Positions 53,988 through 63,324 of a stretch of DNA of 64,000 nt are shown here, one piece after another. The stretch is from Novosphingobium sp. MW5 (lineage in GTDB: Bacteria > Pseudomonadota > Alphaproteobacteria > Sphingomonadales > Sphingomonadaceae). The DNA is taken from assembly GCA_025938935.1 (NCBI GenBank), contig JAPCWB010000001.1, positions 1,922,001-1,986,000 on the forward strand, read 5' to 3'. The stretch's first letter is position 1; every line of letters starts with the position of its first letter. The position numbers were made by a program, and so were the translations under genes. Below the pieces are notes generated by a model that searched no databases, was not told where the DNA came from, and saw only the letters and a list, made by a program, of their open reading frames with translations.

Positions 53988-54142
53988 GATGCCAATATAT
54001 TGTTGTGCACCTGCGAAACAAGCGGCGCGCAGATATGATCCCCGAATTTCCTTGAAAGCAGGGCTTGGCAAGCGCCCTCGGTTCGGCTAACCGCGCCGTT
54101 CTTCGACCGGACGGCCCCCGCGCCGTCCGCAGGCGATCTCGC

Positions 54143-54235
<93 letters not shown>

Positions 54236-54390
54236 GCCCATTCCTAGAACAGCACAACACGGTACGTTGTCGGACATCTGGGCTTTATACCGCTACCTCC
54301 GGTACAAAAGAAGCGCACAACTTGCGCTCACCGAATGGCTGCGTTCTTGGATCAGGCCATTGGCCGATGCGCCGGTCCAGAATCAAACGA

Positions 54391-54419
54391 CCCGGACCGC
54401 TTGGGAGGTGCGATCCGGG
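54391..54419 (-). terminator. Possible terminator of the downstream TonB receptor gene
   Basis: CCCGGACCGC and GCGATCCGGG form a hairpin with one mismatch 31 bases beyond the receptor stop; on the minus strand it is followed by TCGTTTG. Confidence 0.45.
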
Positions 54420-54449
54420 CCGAAAGCGTCCGCTTGCGCGGAAGCGGGT

Positions 54450-57203
54450 TTAGAACTTCTTCGAAACACCCAGCACAAACATGCGGCCCAGCGTGAAGCC
54501 GTTGGCAAAGCCGTTTTCGTTCTGGCCATTGCGGCGCAGGACGGGCGGTTCGGCGTCGGTCACGTTGTTGATGTTCAGCGTGAAGCTCAGGTCCTTGAAC
54601 ATGCCATCACCGGGCACGTCATATTTGAAGAACAGGTTGAGCGTGTTGAATGAGTCCACTTCGGACTGCGGCGTGATTGCAGTGGTCGGAGTGATGCCGT
54701 AACCTGCGCTATGGTTCCACGTAGCCTGGGCGCGGAAGTTGCCGATATCGAGCCCCGTGGTCAGCTGGAGCTGAAGCGGAGAGGTATCGCGTACCCGCTG
54801 GTCCGAAGGGGCTGCCGTCGGGCTGGCCTGCTGCAGGCGCTTCAAGGGGGCATTGAAGTTCATGCCCATGTCGAAGCCACCCCAGTCGGTTTTGTGCTGG
54901 TAGTTCAGCGCGAAGTCGACGCCTTCTACCTTCAGCACGCCGAAATTGCCGACGCGGAAGTCGACCAGTTCGACAATGCGCCCGCCACCAGCTGCCGCAA
55001 TGGCCGCGGTAAGCTGCGTCTGCAGCGCCGGGGCCAATGTTCCGAAGAAGCTGGTGATCTGCGCATTTGTCAGACCATTGACGTCATAGGCGACGTTGTT
55101 CGGGAATTCTGCGAAGATTCCAGTGCCCGGCGTCGGCGTGCCGAGGATGTTGGTGAACTTCACGTTGTAGTAGTTGGCGCTGACGCGCAGCCCGTCCATC
55201 GGCTCGATGTCGAGGCCGACCGACCAGGTGTCGGCTTCCTGCGGCTTGAGGTTAGGCTGCGAGCCCTGGAAAGCGATCGTGTTGTTGGTTCCCGCAAGCG
55301 CCGTTGTTCCAGGCTTAACGAAGGGAATGAACGGGAACAGGCTGATTGAACCCGAGAGTGAACCCAACTGATCAACCGGGGTCGGCGCGGTGAACGAGGT
55401 GCCCCAGTTGCCGCGGATCGTCAGCCAGCTCGCGGGCTTCAGTGTGGCACCGATCTTCGGATTGAAGGTCGATCCGAAATCACTGTAGTGGTCATACCGG
55501 CCCTGTGCCGACAGGGTCAGCATCGAGCCGCCATTGCCGTCGCTGATCAGCGGAAGGACCATTTCTCCGAACAGTGAATGCACGTCGCGGCTGTAGGTAT
55601 TGGGTGCCAGGCTGCCCAGAGTGCCGATGCGGATGTCACTGCCGAAGCGCTTGCGCAGGTGGTCGTTCATGAACTCATAGCCCATGGCGACGCGAAGGTC
55701 ACCGCCAGGCAGTTCCATGAGCTTGCCTTCCGCGATCAGGCGGCCATTGAGCAGACGGTCTTCTGCGCGGCCCGCAATCATGTTGTCGAGAATATCGGCA
55801 ACCAGCGTCGGGCTGTTGGAAGCAAGGTTGAACGGATTGAAGCTCGCCGCCGCCGTCGCCGGCGCCGAAGGTGCCCCTGCCGCATTCAGGCGGGTGCTGT
55901 TCGGACGGGTCAGTTCGAAACGGCTATCGCTCTGGCTCCAGTTGGCCAGCGCGCGCACTTGCCAATCATCCGACAGGTCGTGCTTCAGTTCTGCGTTGCC
56001 ACCCCACTGGCGGATCATCGTATCCGAACGGGCGCTGTCCTTGCCGGACAGGGGCTCGAAGCTGAAGTTCACCGCCGCAACGGTCGTCACCGGCAGGAAG
56101 CCGAACAGGATGCCCGGCCCAAGCGCGACGCCGGCCGGCAGCGAACTTGCCACGGTCGGGTTGTTGCCATTGATATTGACCGACCCGTTCATGATCGAAG
56201 AGGCGTGGGTCTTGCGCTGGCTCCAGTAGGCACGCACGTCGATCGAGGTGCGATCGCTGAAGTCCCAGGTCAGGCCGGCTGTGACGCCATGACGTTCCGC
56301 CTCGGGCACGATGGTCGCATCTTCACCAAGATCGCAGCGGTTGGCCGTGCCAGCGACGAGGCCCGGATAAGCATAGGAGTTCGACGAGAACACGCCGCCC
56401 GTGGCATTGATGACCGTGTTTACCGCCAGGTTCGGCTTGGCGCAGTTCAGGTCGCGGCCCGGCAGGCTTGCAACGCTCCAGTCAACGTTCTGGATATAGC
56501 CGCGGTCACGGCCATAGAGCGAATCGTTCTTGGTGTAGGAATAGGCGATCCACGCCGAACCCTGGTCCCAGGTCTTGCCAGCCGTGATCGAGCCGTCCCA
56601 CTGCCAGTAGTCATCGGCAAAGCCATAGTGTGCGCTAACCTTGACCCCGTCATAGCGCTTGTGGGTGATAAAGTTGATCACGCCGGCTACCGCGTCTGCA
56701 CCGTAAATTGCGGAGCCGCCCTCGGTAACAACGTCGACGCGGGCAATTGCACCGGTCGGGACCAGGTCTGGATCCACCGAAGCCTGGTTGACACCCGCCG
56801 TTGCGACGCGGTGTCCGTCAACGAGAATCAGCGTCGGCGAGCTTGCCGCGTTCGGCGAAGACAGGTTGCGGATGTTTGGCCGCGAGATCTGGATCTGGTT
56901 CACCGCGATGCCGAGATCGGCGACCGGCACACGGTTGAAGTAGTTCGTCACCTGCGGGATCGAGGCCAGCAGTTCGTTTGACGATTGAGCGCCGACTTCC
57001 TCAAGCTTTTGCTCACCCAGCGAAATCGAATTCGAACCGACAGGAGCCTGCCCACGAATGTTCGTTCCAGTGACAACGATTTCGGGATCGCCGCTGTTTT
57101 CCTCGTCCGCGGCGTCTTGCGCATGAGCCACTGCCGGAAGTGCCAGGGCCAGTGCCAGGCTGGTGCGCGCAATACCCGCGCGGAATGTCGTGATTGCCTT
57201 CAT
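54450..57203 (-). CDS. TonB-dependent receptor of the accessory catabolic cluster
   Basis: 917 residues: a signal peptide (MKAITTFRAGIARTSLALALALPAVAHAQ), TonB-box-like PEIVVTGTNIRGQAPVGSNS, a plug with IRNLSSPNAASSPTLILVDGHRV and VDVVTEGGSAIYGADAVAGVINFIT, and a barrel closing TLGRMFVLGVSKKF. GGGAGG lies just before ATG 57203, so the longer frame is rejected. It is divergent from a TetR regulator across a 158-bp region with a palindrome. Position suggests uptake of the compound processed by the cluster. Confidence 0.95.
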   Translation of the reverse strand: MKAITTFRAGIARTSLALALALPAVAHAQDAADEENSGDPEIVVTGTNIRGQAPVGSNSISLGEQKLEEVGAQSSNELLASIPQVTNYFNRVPVADLGIAVNQIQISRPNIRNLSSPNAASSPTLILVDGHRVATAGVNQASVDPDLVPTGAIARVDVVTEGGSAIYGADAVAGVINFITHKRYDGVKVSAHYGFADDYWQWDGSITAGKTWDQGSAWIAYSYTKNDSLYGRDRGYIQNVDWSVASLPGRDLNCAKPNLAVNTVINATGGVFSSNSYAYPGLVAGTANRCDLGEDATIVPEAERHGVTAGLTWDFSDRTSIDVRAYWSQRKTHASSIMNGSVNINGNNPTVASSLPAGVALGPGILFGFLPVTTVAAVNFSFEPLSGKDSARSDTMIRQWGGNAELKHDLSDDWQVRALANWSQSDSRFELTRPNSTRLNAAGAPSAPATAAASFNPFNLASNSPTLVADILDNMIAGRAEDRLLNGRLIAEGKLMELPGGDLRVAMGYEFMNDHLRKRFGSDIRIGTLGSLAPNTYSRDVHSLFGEMVLPLISDGNGGSMLTLSAQGRYDHYSDFGSTFNPKIGATLKPASWLTIRGNWGTSFTAPTPVDQLGSLSGSISLFPFIPFVKPGTTALAGTNNTIAFQGSQPNLKPQEADTWSVGLDIEPMDGLRVSANYYNVKFTNILGTPTPGTGIFAEFPNNVAYDVNGLTNAQITSFFGTLAPALQTQLTAAIAAAGGGRIVELVDFRVGNFGVLKVEGVDFALNYQHKTDWGGFDMGMNFNAPLKRLQQASPTAAPSDQRVRDTSPLQLQLTTGLDIGNFRAQATWNHSAGYGITPTTAITPQSEVDSFNTLNLFFKYDVPGDGMFKDLSFTLNINNVTDAEPPVLRRNGQNENGFANGFTLGRMFVLGVSKKF

Positions 57204-57270
57204 GAGGTCCCTCCCATTTAAGATGCCAGCGCGGGTCTTGCGCCTGCCTGACACACGCTTGGATGCGACA

Positions 57271-57285
57271 ACTGGTCATGCCAGT
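57271..57285. promoter_or_regulatory. Palindrome between TonB receptor and TetR genes
   Basis: ACTGG-TCATG-CCAGT, extending imperfectly to CAACTGGTCATGCCAGTCA. It lies about 70 bp from each of the two divergent starts, the usual place for a TetR operator. Confidence 0.45.
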
Positions 57286-57361
57286 CAAGATAAGTTGACG
57301 AGAGCGTCGATTTATTAAGGCGGGATCGCCACAGCGTCACTATCGCGTTGCGCTTCGCTGT

Positions 57362-58024
57362 GTGGTGATGCAGATGACACGGATGTCAGTTCCAGATACC
57401 ACCGTACGCCTGCGGCGCGGCCGCCCCAGAAAGGCCGATGCCGCGCAAATAAACGGACGGATTCTCGATGCAGCTTGGGATCTGTTTCTGGAAGTCGGCT
57501 TTGAAGCGGCAACGATGGAACAGATTGCCGAACGTGCGGGTATAACCAAGACCACCCTGTACCTGCGCCATGATGACAAGTACGCCCTGCTGCGGGCCAC
57601 GGTGAACAACCGGATGAGCCGCTGGTCGCTCGAAAATACGCGCGAAGGCTGGATTGTTGGGGATACGCTTGAGGAGCGGATGGTCAGTCTTGCCTGCCGG
57701 ATCCTCGCGGCAGGTAATCATCCGGAAATTCTTGCGACGTCGCGGCTGATCCACGGCACGACAGGCGAGGCCGGCCGCATCGCGCGTGAGCTGGACCGGT
57801 TCATGCGCGAACCAATGATTGAGGAATTGACCGGCGAGATCGCTGAATACGCCCATATCGAAGGGGTGGCGGTGAAGGACCCACAGGCCGTCGCGCGATT
57901 CTTTCTGGGCATGCTTGGCAGCATGATCGACCAATTTGCCGATGACTATGGTGATGCTGCCAGCCATGAAATGTTGGCGCGTCAGGTCGTTGCAGTTCTG
58001 TTTCGCGGCCGCGGGGAATGGTGA
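57362..58024 (+). CDS. TetR/AcrR family regulator (first)
   Basis: About 215-220 residues. The N-terminal helix-turn-helix is GRPRKADAAQINGRILDAAWDLFLEVGFEAATMEQIAERAGITKTTLYLRHDDKYALL. The C-terminal ligand domain includes RMVSLACRILAAGNHPEILATSRLIHG. The start may be at 57362 or one of the following Met codons. It probably controls the divergent receptor gene. Confidence 0.92.
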   Translation: MVMQMTRMSVPDTTVRLRRGRPRKADAAQINGRILDAAWDLFLEVGFEAATMEQIAERAGITKTTLYLRHDDKYALLRATVNNRMSRWSLENTREGWIVGDTLEERMVSLACRILAAGNHPEILATSRLIHGTTGEAGRIARELDRFMREPMIEELTGEIAEYAHIEGVAVKDPQAVARFFLGMLGSMIDQFADDYGDAASHEMLARQVVAVLFRGRGEW

Positions 58025-58049
58025 CGCGGGGCTGAGACGCAAGGCTTGG

Positions 58050-58847
58050 TTACAAAACTTGCTGTGAACCGGTGACGTCCTTGTCCGCGCGGGCTTTGGC
58101 GCGATTGAGACGGCGCGCCGATGCAGAATCGAAATTCGTTTCGTACTTCGGTCGCATGGTTCCGCAGAGCCGGTCCCAGATTGTCGTGTAGCCGCCGAAG
58201 TTGCCGGTAAAATAGTGGTGATGCTCGTCGTGGAAACTGGCCGATATGAACCACTTGGTCAGCCAGGTCTTGTTCCACCAGCGCGGCAGCAGCTCAAAGC
58301 CTGAATGGACGTATAGGCCCATCAGGATGCTGGTCGGCACGATGAATGGAACGGTCGCCTCGTGAATCGTGAAGATGACCATGAACAGGGGGGTGAACAT
58401 GCCTTCGATAACGCCCTCGATGGGGTTCATCGACCACGAGGTGATCGGCACTGGCGCAGTGGAGCGGTGGTGTAACTTGTGCACCCACGAGTAGTACGGC
58501 TCCTTGTGCATCAGGCGGTGCACCCAGTAGAAATAGGCGTCGAACAGGAAGAACGACAGTGCGTATTCGCCGGCAATCGTCCAGCCAGAAACCGGCCCGG
58601 TCCTGAGCTCGATCCAGCCGATCTGCGTCCACCAGCTGATCAGGCCGGTGATCGTTACCGTCACGATTGCAAGATTGAACAGGCCGTAACGCAGTTCAGT
58701 CTTCACATAGGGCCAACGGAACGACCCTGGCTGGATCTTGCGGGCCAGCAAGGCGTCGCGAAACAGGAATCCCGCGACTGCCGCCACGACGGCAAAAGCC
58801 GAGATCACGAGCGCGAAGGACAGGGCTGGATTGCTGGTAGGCACCAT
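58050..58847 (-). CDS. Sterol desaturase / fatty acid hydroxylase superfamily protein
   Basis: 265 residues with four helices and the three His boxes of membrane di-iron oxygenases: WVHRLMHKEP, WVHKLHHRSTAP and FHDEHHHYFTGNFGG. They hydroxylate or desaturate lipids or sterol-like molecules. GGGAGT precedes ATG 58847. It lies downstream of the second TetR gene on the same strand and convergent with the first. Confidence 0.92.
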   Translation of the reverse strand: MVPTSNPALSFALVISAFAVVAAVAGFLFRDALLARKIQPGSFRWPYVKTELRYGLFNLAIVTVTITGLISWWTQIGWIELRTGPVSGWTIAGEYALSFFLFDAYFYWVHRLMHKEPYYSWVHKLHHRSTAPVPITSWSMNPIEGVIEGMFTPLFMVIFTIHEATVPFIVPTSILMGLYVHSGFELLPRWWNKTWLTKWFISASFHDEHHHYFTGNFGGYTTIWDRLCGTMRPKYETNFDSASARRLNRAKARADKDVTGSQQVL

Positions 58848-58936
58848 GACGACTCCCGGATCGATTCCGTGTGTTCGTCACTTTGTTAGCAAGTGGGCGC
58901 GGCGAGGTCAAACTGGCTTGCCTGGCAACGCCAATC

Positions 58937-59539
58937 TCAGGAATCGAGCGGTTCGACCTGGTCGAGAAATGCGTCGAGGGCAGCCATGATCTCGGCATGA
59001 GCCATGGTAACCCCCAGTTGCCGCTCGCGCGACAGCAGCAGGGCCAGGCTTGTGATGGTGACCGAAAGCGACGCCGGACCCATGTTGCGGCCCTGCGGCA
59101 CCCGCTCAAGGGCTCCTTTCAGGACTTCGGTTTCTATCTCGCGCGAGACTTCGATGAACTGGATCACCTCGCGCTTCAGACCTTCGATGCGGTGGGCGAG
59201 CGCCATGAATTCGGCGATCAGCCGGCTGTCGGTCGAATGAAGGCTGATGTCCCAAAGCGCGCGCAAGGGACGGGGCTGAGCGGCAGCGGCCTTCAACCGG
59301 ATAACCTCGCGCTCGGCCATGCGGCGGAACAGGCTGATGACCAGATCGTCCATCGTGCGGAAGTAGTAATAGACCAGCCTCTGCTTGACGCCGACCCGTT
59401 CGGCCACGCGGCGCGACGTAAGCGCAGCATGACCTTCCTCACGCAGGATCGCCTCGGCGCCGTCCAGCATGGCATGCCAGTTGTCTGAGCCTTCGGGCCC
59501 CATACGCCGTTCGGCAGGTGGCACTTTGCTCGTCGTCAT
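58937..59539 (-). CDS. TetR/AcrR family regulator (second)
   Basis: 200 residues: HTH region MLDGAEAILREEGHAALTSRRVAERVGVKQRLVYYYFRTMDDLVISLFRRMAE, then a helical ligand domain. The start at ATG 59539 (MTTSKVPPAERRMGPEG) lies at the edge of the divergent promoter region with the SDR operon, so it is the likely regulator of that operon and of the downstream hydroxylase. Confidence 0.9.
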   Translation of the reverse strand: MTTSKVPPAERRMGPEGSDNWHAMLDGAEAILREEGHAALTSRRVAERVGVKQRLVYYYFRTMDDLVISLFRRMAEREVIRLKAAAAQPRPLRALWDISLHSTDSRLIAEFMALAHRIEGLKREVIQFIEVSREIETEVLKGALERVPQGRNMGPASLSVTITSLALLLSRERQLGVTMAHAEIMAALDAFLDQVEPLDS

Positions 59540-59586
59540 TCCGGTTGCCCCATATCGTCGCGGCGCTTTGCGTAGTTTGCGCGCCC

Positions 59587-59620
59587 ACCAAGGTAAAGCG
59601 GGCAATTGACCGGCCTTGGT
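59587..59620. promoter_or_regulatory. Inverted repeat between second TetR and SDR operon
   Basis: ACCAAGG (59587-59593) and CCTTGGT (59614-59620) are exact inverted copies 20 bp apart. It may be an operator for the TetR protein; the spacing is longer than usual. Confidence 0.3.
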
Positions 59621-59635
59621 ACCGCCGCTAACAAA

Positions 59636-60430
59636 ATGACGAACAAAGAGCGCGGAGTGGATCAATTGGCGGGAACGGGCAAGCTTGCCGGCAAGGTCGC
59701 AATCGTAACCGGGGCCGGGCAGGGCATCGGTGAGGCGATCGCCCGCGCCTTTGCTGCTGAGGGTGCCAAGGTGATCCTGACCGGGCGGACAGTCGAAAAG
59801 ATCGACGCGGTGGCCGCGGCCATTCAGTCTGCAGGCGGCACGGCCCTGGCAATCAAGGCCGATGCCGGGAATGCCGGTCAATCCGCGATGGTAGTCGAGC
59901 GAGCGGTCGATGAATGGGGCCGCGTCGACGTGCTGGTGAACAACGCCCACAGCTTTACCGATTACCTGCCGCTCGAAGATCCGAAAATGGAAGAGAACTG
60001 CAAGGTCGACCTGCAATCAGCCTTCTTCGGCTCGCTGCAGATGATGCAGGCAGCGTTTCCGCACATGGTGGCGCAGGGCGGCGGTTCGATCGTCAATTTC
60101 GGTTCGGACTTCGGCATCCGCTGCGAACCCGGCTTTCTCGCTTACGCCGCGAGCAAGGAAGCGATCCGGGCTCTGACGCGCACGGCAGCCCGCGAATGGG
60201 GCAAGCACAAGATTCGCGCCAACACAATCCTGCCGCGCGCCATGTCTCCCAAGGCGCTGTGGTACCCGGAAGAAACCGGAACGCATGACGCCGAACTGGC
60301 CCGGGTTGCCTTGGGCCGGTTCGGTGTACCCGACGATATCGCCCCCACCGCCGTCTTTCTCGCCAGCGACGAGTCCGCCTTCGTCACCGGGCAGACCATC
60401 GGTGTCGAGGGCGGCGTGACAATGCTCTGA
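59636..60430 (+). CDS. SDR family oxidoreductase (first)
   Basis: 264 residues of the classical short-chain dehydrogenase type: cofactor motif TGAGQGIGEAIARAFAAEG, N-N-A-H in place of N-N-A-G, active site Ser in VNFGSDFG and Y-A-A-S-K (FLAYAASKEAIRALTRTAAREW). It ends FVTGQTIGVEGGVTML. It would oxidise or reduce an alcohol/ketone with NAD(P). First gene of the SDR-SDR-MAPEG-SDR-CMD run. Confidence 0.93.
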   Translation: MTNKERGVDQLAGTGKLAGKVAIVTGAGQGIGEAIARAFAAEGAKVILTGRTVEKIDAVAAAIQSAGGTALAIKADAGNAGQSAMVVERAVDEWGRVDVLVNNAHSFTDYLPLEDPKMEENCKVDLQSAFFGSLQMMQAAFPHMVAQGGGSIVNFGSDFGIRCEPGFLAYAASKEAIRALTRTAAREWGKHKIRANTILPRAMSPKALWYPEETGTHDAELARVALGRFGVPDDIAPTAVFLASDESAFVTGQTIGVEGGVTML

Positions 60431-60451
60431 GCGCAGCAAAGGATTTCACGA

Positions 60452-61207
60452 ATGGCAGACGTTCAGCGCGTGGCACTGGTAACCGGCGGCGCGGCCGGCA
60501 TGGGCAAAGCAACCAGCCTCAAGCTCGCGGCAGATGGCCATGCTGTCGGCATTATCGACGTCGATTTGGACGGTGCCAGATCGGTGGCTGATGCCATTGT
60601 CGCGGACGGGGGCAAGGCTTTTGCGGTCAAGGCCGACATTGGCGAGCGCGCGGCGGTGGAGCATGCTATTGCGCAAATCCGCGAAGCACTCGGCCCGGTC
60701 ACGATCCTCGTCAACAACGCCGCGATCGAGAACTTCACCGCGCTCGAAGACCTCGACGATGCCACATGGGACCGGCTGATGGCGATCAACTTGCGCGGAG
60801 CCTATGTCACCGCGCAGTGCGTCCTGCCCGACATGACCGCCGCCGGCTGGGGCCGCATCGTCAACGTCTCGGCCTTCGGGGCCCAGATCGGCGCGCCCAA
60901 TATGGCGCTCTATACTGCCAGCAAGGGCGGCATCATCTCGATGACCCGGTCACTGGCAATCGAGCTCGGGCCGCGGGGCATCACGGTCAATTCGGTTTCG
61001 CCCGGGTTCATCGATACGCCGATGGCGCGCCGGGCCATCGATGGGGGATTGTTCCCGGTGCCCTACGAGCAGATCATTGCGACCTATCCGATCCCGCGGC
61101 TGGGACAGCCAGAAGACATCGCAGCCGCCTGCGCCTTCTTCGCTTCCGACGCCGCCGGGTATATCACCGGCCAGGTTCTGGGCGTGAACGGCGGGGCGGC
61201 CATGTGA
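60452..61207 (+). CDS. SDR family oxidoreductase (second)
   Basis: 251 residues: cofactor motif TGGAAGMGKATSLKLAADG, N-N-A-A, Ser in VNVSAFGAQ, and Y-T-A-S-K (MALYTASKGGIISMTRSLAIELGPRGITVNSVSPGFIDTPMA). It resembles FabG-like 3-hydroxyacyl or cyclic-alcohol dehydrogenases. Twenty-one bases separate it from the first SDR. Confidence 0.93.
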   Translation: MADVQRVALVTGGAAGMGKATSLKLAADGHAVGIIDVDLDGARSVADAIVADGGKAFAVKADIGERAAVEHAIAQIREALGPVTILVNNAAIENFTALEDLDDATWDRLMAINLRGAYVTAQCVLPDMTAAGWGRIVNVSAFGAQIGAPNMALYTASKGGIISMTRSLAIELGPRGITVNSVSPGFIDTPMARRAIDGGLFPVPYEQIIATYPIPRLGQPEDIAAACAFFASDAAGYITGQVLGVNGGAAM

Positions 61208-61267
61208 ATTGCGGCCAAGGGCGGCAAGTGCCGGCTTTCCGTCAGAAGAAAACGAGAGGGGAACGAA

Positions 61268-61699
61268 ATGCCTGATAGCCAATCGCTGAAAATTTTCCTG
61301 CCCGTGCTGCTGGTCGTGGCGGTGACCTTCGTCGGCTTCGTCAAGATGGCGATCGAGCGTGCGGCTGCGGTGAAGCAGGGGCAGAACCCGGAATTCTACA
61401 AGGTCTACCTCGGCGATCCCGAGCCGGAAAAGACCCGCGCCGCCGTGCGCCACTGGGACAACCTATTCGAGCTACCTACGGTGTTTTATGCCGGCTGCCT
61501 GACTGCCTACGTGCTCGGCGCCGTCAGCACGACCGTGTTGGTTTGTGCCTGGATCTTTGCCGTGGGCCGCACGGTGCAGAGCTTCATCCACATCACCTAC
61601 AACAGCCCCAATCACCGCGGCGGGGCCTTTACCCTGTCCTTTCTCGGACTGATGGTCATGTGGGGCGCATTGGCTGCCCACATCATCGCAGCGGTCTGA
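61268..61699 (+). CDS. MAPEG family membrane protein
   Basis: 143 residues with four helices (LKIFLPVLLVVAVTFVGFVKM; FYAGCLTAYVLGAVSTTVLVCAWIFAVGRTVQSFIHITYN; FTLSFLGLMVMWGALAAHIIA). The MAPEG block VRHWDNLFELPTVFYAG and RTVQSFIHIT are clear. MAPEG proteins are often glutathione-linked membrane enzymes. Its presence among SDRs suggests a hydrophobic substrate. Confidence 0.9.
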   Translation: MPDSQSLKIFLPVLLVVAVTFVGFVKMAIERAAAVKQGQNPEFYKVYLGDPEPEKTRAAVRHWDNLFELPTVFYAGCLTAYVLGAVSTTVLVCAWIFAVGRTVQSFIHITYNSPNHRGGAFTLSFLGLMVMWGALAAHIIAAV

Positions 61700-61727
61700 T
61701 CCTGCACTTCCAAAGCGAGATTCACCG

Positions 61728-62600
61728 ATGAATTCACAGCAGAACGTCGTCGCCATTGTTACCGGAGCCAGCCGTGGGGCGGGGCGGGGCATTGCCGTCG
61801 CGCTGGGAGCGCATGGCTGCACCGTCTATGTCACGGGCCGCTCGGAAAAAACGGGGGATCACGCATTGCCCGGCACGATCTACGAGACGGCCGAAGCGGT
61901 GACCGCGGCCGGCGGCAAGGGCATCGCGGTGCGCTGCGACCATGCCGATGACGAACAGGCGAAAGCCTTGATCGAACAGGTGCTGGCCGAACAGGGGTAC
62001 ATCGACATCCTCGTCAACAACGCCGCCGCGGTCTACGACGAGCTGACCATGCCCGGGAACTTCTGGGAAAAGCCGCTCAAGCTGGCCGACATGATCGATG
62101 TGGGCGTGCGCAGTTCCTACGTCGCCAGCTGGCTCGCCGCGCAGTCGATGGTCCAGCGCGACAAAGGCCTGATCGTCTTCACCTCCGCCTCGGGCGCGGT
62201 GCATTACACCTACGGCGCGGCTTACGGCGCGCACAAGGCGGGGGTCGACAAAATGGCCTTCGACATGGCGGTCGATTTCCGCCACGCGAACTCGCAGGTC
62301 GCCGCCGTGTCGATATGGATGGGTGCGCTCGCCACTGACCGCCTGCTCGCCATGATCGAGGCCGATCCCGACAAGTACGGCTACATCCGCGCGCTGCTCG
62401 AAACGCCCGGGTTCACCGGTCATGTCATCTGGTCGCTGTTCAACGATCCCTCGCTACAGGACAAATCGGGCCAGACGCTGATCGGAGCCGAGCTCGCCCG
62501 CGAATACGGCATCACCGACGAAGGCGGACGCCAGCCGCCCTCCTACCGCGAGACTCACAAGGTATCGCCGCACCAGAACTATCCGGTGGTCATCCGCTGA
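61728..62600 (+). CDS. SDR family oxidoreductase (third, DHRS1-like)
   Basis: 290 residues: cofactor motif TGASRGAGRGIAVALGAHG, N-N-A-A, FTSASGAVHYTYGAAYGAHKAG with Y-G-A-H-K as the catalytic pair. The GNFWEKPLKLADMIDVGVRSSYVAS segment matches the DHRS1-like group rather than FabG. Its stop overlaps the next start (TGATG). Confidence 0.92.
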   Translation: MNSQQNVVAIVTGASRGAGRGIAVALGAHGCTVYVTGRSEKTGDHALPGTIYETAEAVTAAGGKGIAVRCDHADDEQAKALIEQVLAEQGYIDILVNNAAAVYDELTMPGNFWEKPLKLADMIDVGVRSSYVASWLAAQSMVQRDKGLIVFTSASGAVHYTYGAAYGAHKAGVDKMAFDMAVDFRHANSQVAAVSIWMGALATDRLLAMIEADPDKYGYIRALLETPGFTGHVIWSLFNDPSLQDKSGQTLIGAELAREYGITDEGGRQPPSYRETHKVSPHQNYPVVIR

Positions 62601-63184
62601 TGTCGAGCCGCATCGGCCCGCTGCCGCGCGAAGAATGGGACGAAGCCGCCCGCGAGATCTTCGCCTATTGGGAGGGCGAGGAGGCGCGGCAGAACGGTTC
62701 GCGCTCGAACACCATGATGGTGCTCGCCAATCATCCGGCGCTGGCCAAGGCCTCGCTCGATCTTGGCCGATACTTCATGCTGCATTCGACACTGACCGCG
62801 CGGCAGATCAAGCTCATCATCCTGCGTGCGGCGCACCGGTATGGGTCGGTCTACCAGTGGACTCACAATTCACTCGGTGCCCGGCAGATCGGGATCAGTG
62901 ATGCGGAAATCGAAGCTATTAAGGCTGGTCCCGCAGATCCCGTATGGCAAAGCGGGGATCGCCTCCTGTTGGAATTGGTCGATGCGACGCATGCCGGCGG
63001 GAAGATTGACGACGCGCTCTGGCATCAACTGACTGCAAACTTCGACAAGCGGCAGATCATGGACCTCATTCACGCCACAGGCTATTTCACGTCGGTGGCC
63101 TGGACGCTGATCGCGCTCGATGTTCAAGTTGAGCCTGACTTTGCCGATTTTTCAAAAAGTCGTGCGAAAGGCGGAAAAAGTTAG
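62600..63184 (+). CDS. Carboxymuconolactone decarboxylase-like (CMD/AhpD fold) protein
   Basis: 194 residues with the CMD fold: ALAKASLDLGRYFMLHSTLTARQIKLIILRAAHRYGSVYQWTHNSLGARQIGISDAEIEAI. The C-x-x-C pair of AhpD-type peroxidases is absent (VYQWTHN instead), so a redox role is unlikely; an isomerase, decarboxylase or binding role is more probable. It is coupled to the third SDR and last of the operon. A weak GATGCC/GGCATC hairpin follows at 63219-63238. Confidence 0.9.
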   Translation: MSSRIGPLPREEWDEAAREIFAYWEGEEARQNGSRSNTMMVLANHPALAKASLDLGRYFMLHSTLTARQIKLIILRAAHRYGSVYQWTHNSLGARQIGISDAEIEAIKAGPADPVWQSGDRLLLELVDATHAGGKIDDALWHQLTANFDKRQIMDLIHATGYFTSVAWTLIALDVQVEPDFADFSKSRAKGGKS

Positions 63185-63324
63185 CTCTGCCAGCTGTTTC
63201 TATCGGAGCGAAACTGCTGATGCCCGCAATGTGGCATCCTCTTTCAAGTCGGACACTTCGGACATTCCGGTATCAAAGCAGGGTTTGAACGCAGACCATT
63301 AAGGCCATGGCTTAGGCCGAACGT

